From Bacillota bacterium (GTDB lineage Bacteria; Bacillota_E; JAJZYS01; JAJYTV01): a stretch of DNA of 64,000 nucleotides. The position numbers were made by a program, and so were the translations under genes. The notes beneath the pieces are model-generated. The model was given only the letters and a program-made list of their open reading frames with translations. It made no database searches and was not told where the DNA came from. The stretch is taken from contig JAJZVM010000017.1 in the NCBI GenBank assembly GCA_021845645.1, forward strand, positions 16,051-80,050, written 5' to 3'. Shown here piece by piece: positions 60,838 to 64,000 of the stretch; the stretch's first letter is position 1; every line of letters begins with the position of its first letter.

Positions 60838-61668
60838 ATGAGGAAATGGCTGGTCGCAGCCGCTGCGCTCGGCCTCCTGCTCATGGCATACGGAGCGCAG
60901 CCACGGGCGGCGCCGCCGCCGCCGGTTCCCGCCGTGGTCGACGGTATTCCCGTGCACGCTGTCGCCTGGAACCGGCCTCTGCCCTACGTCAGCCGGCCGC
61001 TTTACATCAACTGGCGGACGGTGGCACCCGGCACGTTCAAAATTTCCACAAGGTCCGCTGTCCAGACGGTGCTGCGCTACTGGTGGCCCGCAAGGGACAG
61101 GATCAAGGCCATCTACGTGCAGGCGGCGGGCCTGCGGGGCCTGCAGTTCCTTGAGCCGTTCGACAACTTCTCGAGCAGGGTCGTGTCCGCCTACGTGGTG
61201 GAACTGGTCGGCCCGACGCTCAACCTCGGCGGGGCGCCTGCCCCCATTACGCCGCCCAAGGAAGATTTCGACATCTTCTGGATCAACGGACGGACGGGCA
61301 CCTTGCAACCTGGCGTGGGCGGAAGCTGGCCCTTGACGGCCCTGGTGCCCAACGCGGTCCCGCCGCGGCCCGTCTACGACCTGCTGATGACGAGCACCGT
61401 CTACAAGATCGAGCCCGTCGGGTTCTCAGATGTCTTGCACTGGTACGTGATCAGCGGTCACCTCAACGCCAACCCCGCCACTGGTTGCGTTCTGGCCTAC
61501 GATCTCCGGGACCTCCGACGGCTACCGACTGTCGTGCTGGTGCCCGACGTCGGCGACCTCCGCATCACCGGCTTCCTGGGTGACCGGCTCGTCTACGTGC
61601 GCAGTACGGTGCGGGGTATGGGCGCATTTCACTTGGGATCAACGGAAATCACCTGGATGCGGCCCTAG
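60838..61668 (+). CDS. Secreted hypothetical protein
   Basis: A 276-residue protein with an N-terminal signal peptide (MRKWLVAAAALGLLLMAYGA, likely cut after a nearby Ala). The mature part is rich in beta-strand patterns and prolines (RPLYINWRTVAPGTFKIS, FDIFWINGRTGTLQPG, VYKIEPVGFSDVLHWYV). I recognise no family. The ATG at 60838 is chosen for GGGGAGGGG 6 nt upstream. It may belong with the propeller gene before it. An ISL3 relic follows directly. Confidence 0.6.
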   Translation: MRKWLVAAAALGLLLMAYGAQPRAAPPPPVPAVVDGIPVHAVAWNRPLPYVSRPLYINWRTVAPGTFKISTRSAVQTVLRYWWPARDRIKAIYVQAAGLRGLQFLEPFDNFSSRVVSAYVVELVGPTLNLGGAPAPITPPKEDFDIFWINGRTGTLQPGVGGSWPLTALVPNAVPPRPVYDLLMTSTVYKIEPVGFSDVLHWYVISGHLNANPATGCVLAYDLRDLRRLPTVVLVPDVGDLRITGFLGDRLVYVRSTVRGMGAFHLGSTEITWMRP

Positions 61669-61688
61669 CTTAGCGCTGCGACACGGCG

Positions 61689-61868
61689 ACGCGTGGCGTG
61701 CTCGGCTACCACCGCTCCCGTGTCACCAACGGCATGCTCGAAGCCTTCAACGGCTTGATCCAGTCCGCCAAGCGCAGGGCGCGAGGCTACAGAAACCCGC
61801 AGACCCTCATCCTCATGGCCTATCTCATCGCCGACAAGCTCTCCTTCAACCTCCCCAACCCTGTTTGA
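61689..61868 (+). pseudogene. ISL3-family transposase remnant (C-terminus)
   Basis: About 59 codons ending at the TGA at 61866 keep the C-terminal block of ISL3/IS204-type transposases: SRVTNGMLEAFNGLIQSAKR, then ARGYRNPQTLILMAYLIA and DKLSFNLPNPV. The upstream catalytic part is absent. An AT-richer stretch follows to 62000. Confidence 0.8.
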
Positions 61869-62000
61869 CCACTCGAAATAGCGAGGAGCCTAAAATCCTT
61901 GGTGCTTTGACGCGATTTGGCTGGATGAACTCGTACGGGCCGCGGTCGTACATCGCCGCCCGCAGGGAGTCGCGGACCTGACGCAAATACTTTTGCAGTA

Positions 62001-62130
62001 TCGGACTTTATTTTGTCGCTACACAGATTGATCCGGCGGCCTACTAGTGGCCGCCGGATCTCTTGTTGAGAGTCCCCGACTATATTAGTTGGGTCCCGGC
62101 TTTATTCAACAGTTTCCCAACTTTATTAGA
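62001..62130. repeat. Four iteron-like repeats and a 12-bp hairpin
   Basis: A 14-nt motif, roughly CCGACTTTATTAG, recurs at 62001 (CGGACTTTATTTTG), 62075 (CCCGACTATATTAG), 62095 (CCCGGCTTTATTCA) and 62116 (CCCAACTTTATTAG). Between the first and second lies a perfect hairpin, GATCCGGCGGCC (62030-62041) with GGCCGCCGGATC (62049-62060). Ordered direct repeats like these form transposase-binding ends of Tn7/Tn5053-type or similar elements, or plasmid iterons. Confidence 0.6.
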
Positions 62131-62180
62131 AACGGACACATGGTTCAACAGGGACATCAGTCGGCTGAGATAATGGTCAG

Positions 62181-62220
62181 TTTACTGGCAAGGTGGGCAT
62201 ATTCGAACCGTGTTGAATTC
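62181..62220 (+). repeat. Interspersed repeat copy 2 (5' part only)
   Basis: TTTACTGGCAAGGTGGGCAT and then ATTCGAACCGTGTTGAAT match the start of the copy at 63013. The hairpin part does not follow. Confidence 0.6.
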
Positions 62221-62264
62221 CTCGCTGTCGGTGCGCTCCACCGCGTCTGCGCATCCCATACGGT

Positions 62265-62292
62265 TTGATGTTGTACGTACACCTGTTATAAT
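62265..62292 (+). promoter_or_regulatory. Promoter and palindrome of the AbrB/Doc operon
   Basis: TTGATG (62265-62270), 16-nt spacer, perfect TATAAT (62287-62292), 24 nt before the GTG start. A perfect palindrome, TGTACGTACA (62272-62281), lies between the hexamers, placed for autorepression by the antitoxin. Confidence 0.7.
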
Positions 62293-62315
62293 GTCCTCGT
62301 AGAGGGGGCGGTCAT

Positions 62316-62540
62316 GTGCCTGTTCTTCGGATCACGACAGTCGGTAACTCAGCCGGGGTCGTCCTTCCAAAGGAGATACTCGTAAGGCTTCGAGTCGACA
62401 AGGGGGACAGCCTGTACGTGAGCGAGGCGCCCGACGGGATTCTACTGACGCCGTACAATCCCGAAATAGCAGAGCAGATGGACCGCGCCGAAATCATCAT
62501 GAGGAAGCACAAGGATGTGCTCAGGAGACTTGCCAAATAG
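62316..62540 (+). CDS. AbrB/MazE-type antitoxin
   Basis: A 74-residue protein. Residues 1-45 form an AbrB/MazE beta-barrel half: LRITTVGNSAGVVLPKEILV, RLRVDKGDSLYV. The C-terminal helix (EIAEQMDRAEIIMRKHKDVL) would bind the toxin. GTG start at 62316 behind GAGGGGGCGG. Its TAG directly abuts the ATG of the Doc gene. Confidence 0.88.
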   Translation: MPVLRITTVGNSAGVVLPKEILVRLRVDKGDSLYVSEAPDGILLTPYNPEIAEQMDRAEIIMRKHKDVLRRLAK

Positions 62541-62942
62541 ATGCGTGAACCGATCTGGGTTTACGCGTCCGTGGTAAGGGCCATTCACGGCCGACAAATC
62601 GCCGAACACGGCGGTTCACCTGGCATCCGAGATGCGGGCCTCGTCGAATCAGCTCTCGCTCATCCCCGACACGTGTGGCAGTACGAGAACGGTGCAAGTG
62701 TACCTAGGCTTGCCGCCGCATACGCCTACGCGCTCACATCTGATCATCCCTTTACCGACGGCAACAAGCGGGTGGCGCTCGTTGTCCTCCTGCTGTTCTT
62801 GGATTTGGACGGATGGCAGCTCGAGGTGCCAGAGGAAGAGCTATACGTTCACATGCTCGAGCTGGCCGCTGGCAACATCAGTGAGGCGAGGCTCGCTAGT
62901 TGGTTGGAAGATCGCTGCCGCGTCTGCGACCGCGGCAGCTGA
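62541..62942 (+). CDS. doc: Doc-type (Fic fold) toxin
   Basis: A 133-residue death-on-curing family toxin. The Fic-type loop is HPFTDGNKRVAL: the conserved His, Asp and GNKR as in Doc, without the second Gly-Arg of AMPylating Fic proteins. Doc phosphorylates elongation factor EF-Tu. Upstream HGGSPGIRDAGLVESALAHP is also family-typical. Paired with an AbrB-like antitoxin rather than Phd, a known alternative pairing. A terminator follows. Confidence 0.9.
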   Translation: MREPIWVYASVVRAIHGRQIAEHGGSPGIRDAGLVESALAHPRHVWQYENGASVPRLAAAYAYALTSDHPFTDGNKRVALVVLLLFLDLDGWQLEVPEEELYVHMLELAAGNISEARLASWLEDRCRVCDRGS

Positions 62943-62955
62943 ACCGAACCAAACC

Positions 62956-62988
62956 GAAGGGCCTCGCGGACTGCGCGAGGCCCTTCGC
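62956..62988 (+). terminator. Terminator of the toxin-antitoxin operon
   Basis: A perfect 14-bp stem, CGAAGGGCCTCGCG (62956-62969) with CGCGAGGCCCTTCG (62975-62988), 5-nt loop, followed by CTCTTCTGT, starting 14 nt after the doc stop. Confidence 0.88.
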
Positions 62989-63012
62989 TCTTCTGTCGTT
63001 GGGTGAGCTAGA

Positions 63013-63126
63013 TTACTGGCAGGGTGGGCATATTCAAACCATGCTGAATGCCCCGAATCGTTCCAGAAGGTATGTATATACATCCGGACGGAAGGGGGGC
63101 AGGGGGAAACCGGAGGTTGCCCCCCT
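63013..63126 (+). repeat. Interspersed repeat copy 3 (most complete)
   Basis: Starts TTACTGGCAGGGTGGGCAT, continues ATTCAAACCATGCTGAATGC, then a hairpin ATGTATATACAT (63072-63083), CCGG, and a stem GGGGGGCA (63094-63101) with TGCCCCCC (63118-63125). It joins the two modules found separately elsewhere in the island. Confidence 0.65.
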
Positions 63127-63295
63127 GTTCCGAGCCGCCTCTCAGCGGCCGAACGGATAACTGGGACCAGCAGGCCACTCTGACCCGCTCCCTTGGGGCT
63201 GCCCAAAGACATCCTCGCGAGGTATGCTGGAGGGCAAGCAATCCAGCTATGCGATGCCATGATGCCGAAGGAGATATAAACCTCTGGAAGATAGT

Positions 63296-63745
63296 TTGCA
63301 TCCACCTCGCGAAGCCATGGAGGCTGACCGCCCGCGCGTAGAACATGTTCTCGTCGAAGTCGGCCTCTCCATCGACGGCATCATGGAACCCGGTACACGG
63401 TATTGGTTGGTTGAAGACTTCGACGGCCGTACCGTGGGTACAGTTGGACTGGAACTTGGGGATGGCGCCGCCCTCTTGCGCAGTGCCGCGGTCCACCCGT
63501 TTCGGCGTAGCCAGGGGATCGGTAGGAACCTCGTGGAGCGAGCTCTCGCGACAGCGAGGGACGTTGGCTGCCGACATGTCTACCTGTTCAGCACGGGTGC
63601 CGGCGCTTATTGGCAGCGGTTAGGTTTTCACGAAGTCCCTGTGGCTGAGGTCGCTTCGGCGCTACCAAAGGCGCCTCAGGTCATGAAATACACCGCGCTT
63701 GGATCACTTGCGAGCGAGGTTGCATGGCGAAGAGAACTGGGGTAA
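63296..63745 (+). CDS. GNAT N-acetyltransferase (ArsN2-like)
   Basis: A 149-residue GNAT enzyme. VEVGLSIDGIMEPGTRYWLV, GTVGLELGDGAALLRSAAVH, PFRRSQGIGRNLVERAL (acetyl-CoA loop) and HVYLFSTGAGAYWQRLGFHE match the ArsN2-like pattern seen in arsenic loci, but no arsenic gene is nearby. The TTG at 63296 (GGAAG 5 nt upstream) gives a complete N-terminus; the ATG at 63317 would cut the first strand. Confidence 0.75.
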   Translation: MHPPREAMEADRPRVEHVLVEVGLSIDGIMEPGTRYWLVEDFDGRTVGTVGLELGDGAALLRSAAVHPFRRSQGIGRNLVERALATARDVGCRHVYLFSTGAGAYWQRLGFHEVPVAEVASALPKAPQVMKYTALGSLASEVAWRRELG

Positions 63746-64000
63746 ACCGCAATCGCCTCTGGTACATGCACCCCGCCACTTATAGCCTCGTTCCAATTGA
63801 TCGGACAATTTCTTGCCGTTCTCGGTATAGTACGCAATTACAGAGACCCTGCACGGCATACCGTACAGGGTCTCTGGTGTGTCCTTGGCTCCTAGACCGA
63901 CATTACTTCAACTAAAGGAATCCTTCATCTGTTGCAATAATTCCTAGTTTTTACTGGTACAGTACCATTATTCAAACCATGCTGAATGCTTGGTGGCTCC
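63746..64000. other. Gene-free right edge with hairpin
   Basis: AT-richer DNA without a supported gene. A hairpin, CAGAGACCCTG (63841-63851) with CAGGGTCTCTG (63866-63876) and an inner ACGG/CCGT, probably terminates the GNAT gene. Repeat copy 4 begins at 63951. Confidence 0.6.
63951..64000 (+). repeat. Interspersed repeat copy 4 (cut by window edge)
   Basis: TTACTGGTACAGTACCATTA, then TTCAAACCATGCTGAATGC, identical over the last 19 nt to copy 3. The rest lies beyond the window. Confidence 0.6.

Overview
The window reads as chromosomal DNA of a high-GC member of the Bacillota (Firmicutes). The evidence is the overlapping purE-B-C-S-Q-L-F operon with a separate purS, a paired PurBox (CCGAAC) operator of the Bacillus PurR type, an FMN-riboswitch ribD-E-BA-H operon with a switch-controlled terminator, an AbrB-type transition regulator, and strong AGGAGG-like ribosome binding sites that often precede GTG or TTG starts. 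I cannot name the genus.

Layout. Positions 1-6893 hold the purine operon on the minus strand; purF runs off the left edge. Positions 6991-11412 hold a DUF6125-type gene, an XRE/TPR regulator, proline dehydrogenase, a DtxR-family metalloregulator and a small membrane protein. Positions 11416-15191 (minus) hold a glyoxalase-like pair (VOC protein plus an HTH-MBL fusion) with an acetyltransferase, then an ABC-2 exporter. Positions 15351-21091 (plus) form a tight cluster: GH1 glycosidase, diaminopimelate decarboxylase, PfkB kinase, GH4 glycosidase and pseudouridine-5'-phosphate glycosidase. Positions 21360-27347 hold an IS256 relic, two MDR oxidoreductases, a MerR regulator, a class II aldolase and a Lon-like protease. 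Positions 27427-31058 are the riboflavin operon. Positions 31074-38186 hold AbrB, a DUF202 protein, a DUF3311/SSS symporter pair, an MFS carrier coupled to an Asp-box lipoprotein, a phosphoesterase with altered metal motifs, and a 56-residue Cys/His-rich protein absent from ordinary gene calls. Positions 38224-44945 hold a TetR regulator with twin palindromic operators, an ABC-F protein behind a leader peptide and hairpin, a frameshifted acetyltransferase, a LysE exporter, an Ada/AlkA fusion with Ogt, and a TipA-like MerR regulator. Positions 45005-53995 hold a winged-helix regulator facing a hydrolase across a perfect palindrome, two MFS carriers, MntP, a DsrE-like protein and a B12-dependent ribonucleotide reductase.

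From about 54000 to the right edge the character changes. The region is AT-richer in patches and gene-poor. It carries one full IS3-family element, relics of IS3 and ISL3 elements, a family of short interspersed repeats with conserved hairpins, iteron-like repeats, a YadA-like repeat protein with a self-cleaving C-terminal domain, a Vgb-like propeller, a secreted protein, an AbrB/Doc toxin-antitoxin pair and a GNAT enzyme. I read this as an accessory island.

Regulation visible in the sequence includes PurR boxes, an FMN riboswitch, a probable drug-responsive leader on the ABC-F gene, a 19-bp-spacer MerR promoter, TetR and winged-helix palindromes, and many perfect intrinsic hairpins between convergent genes.
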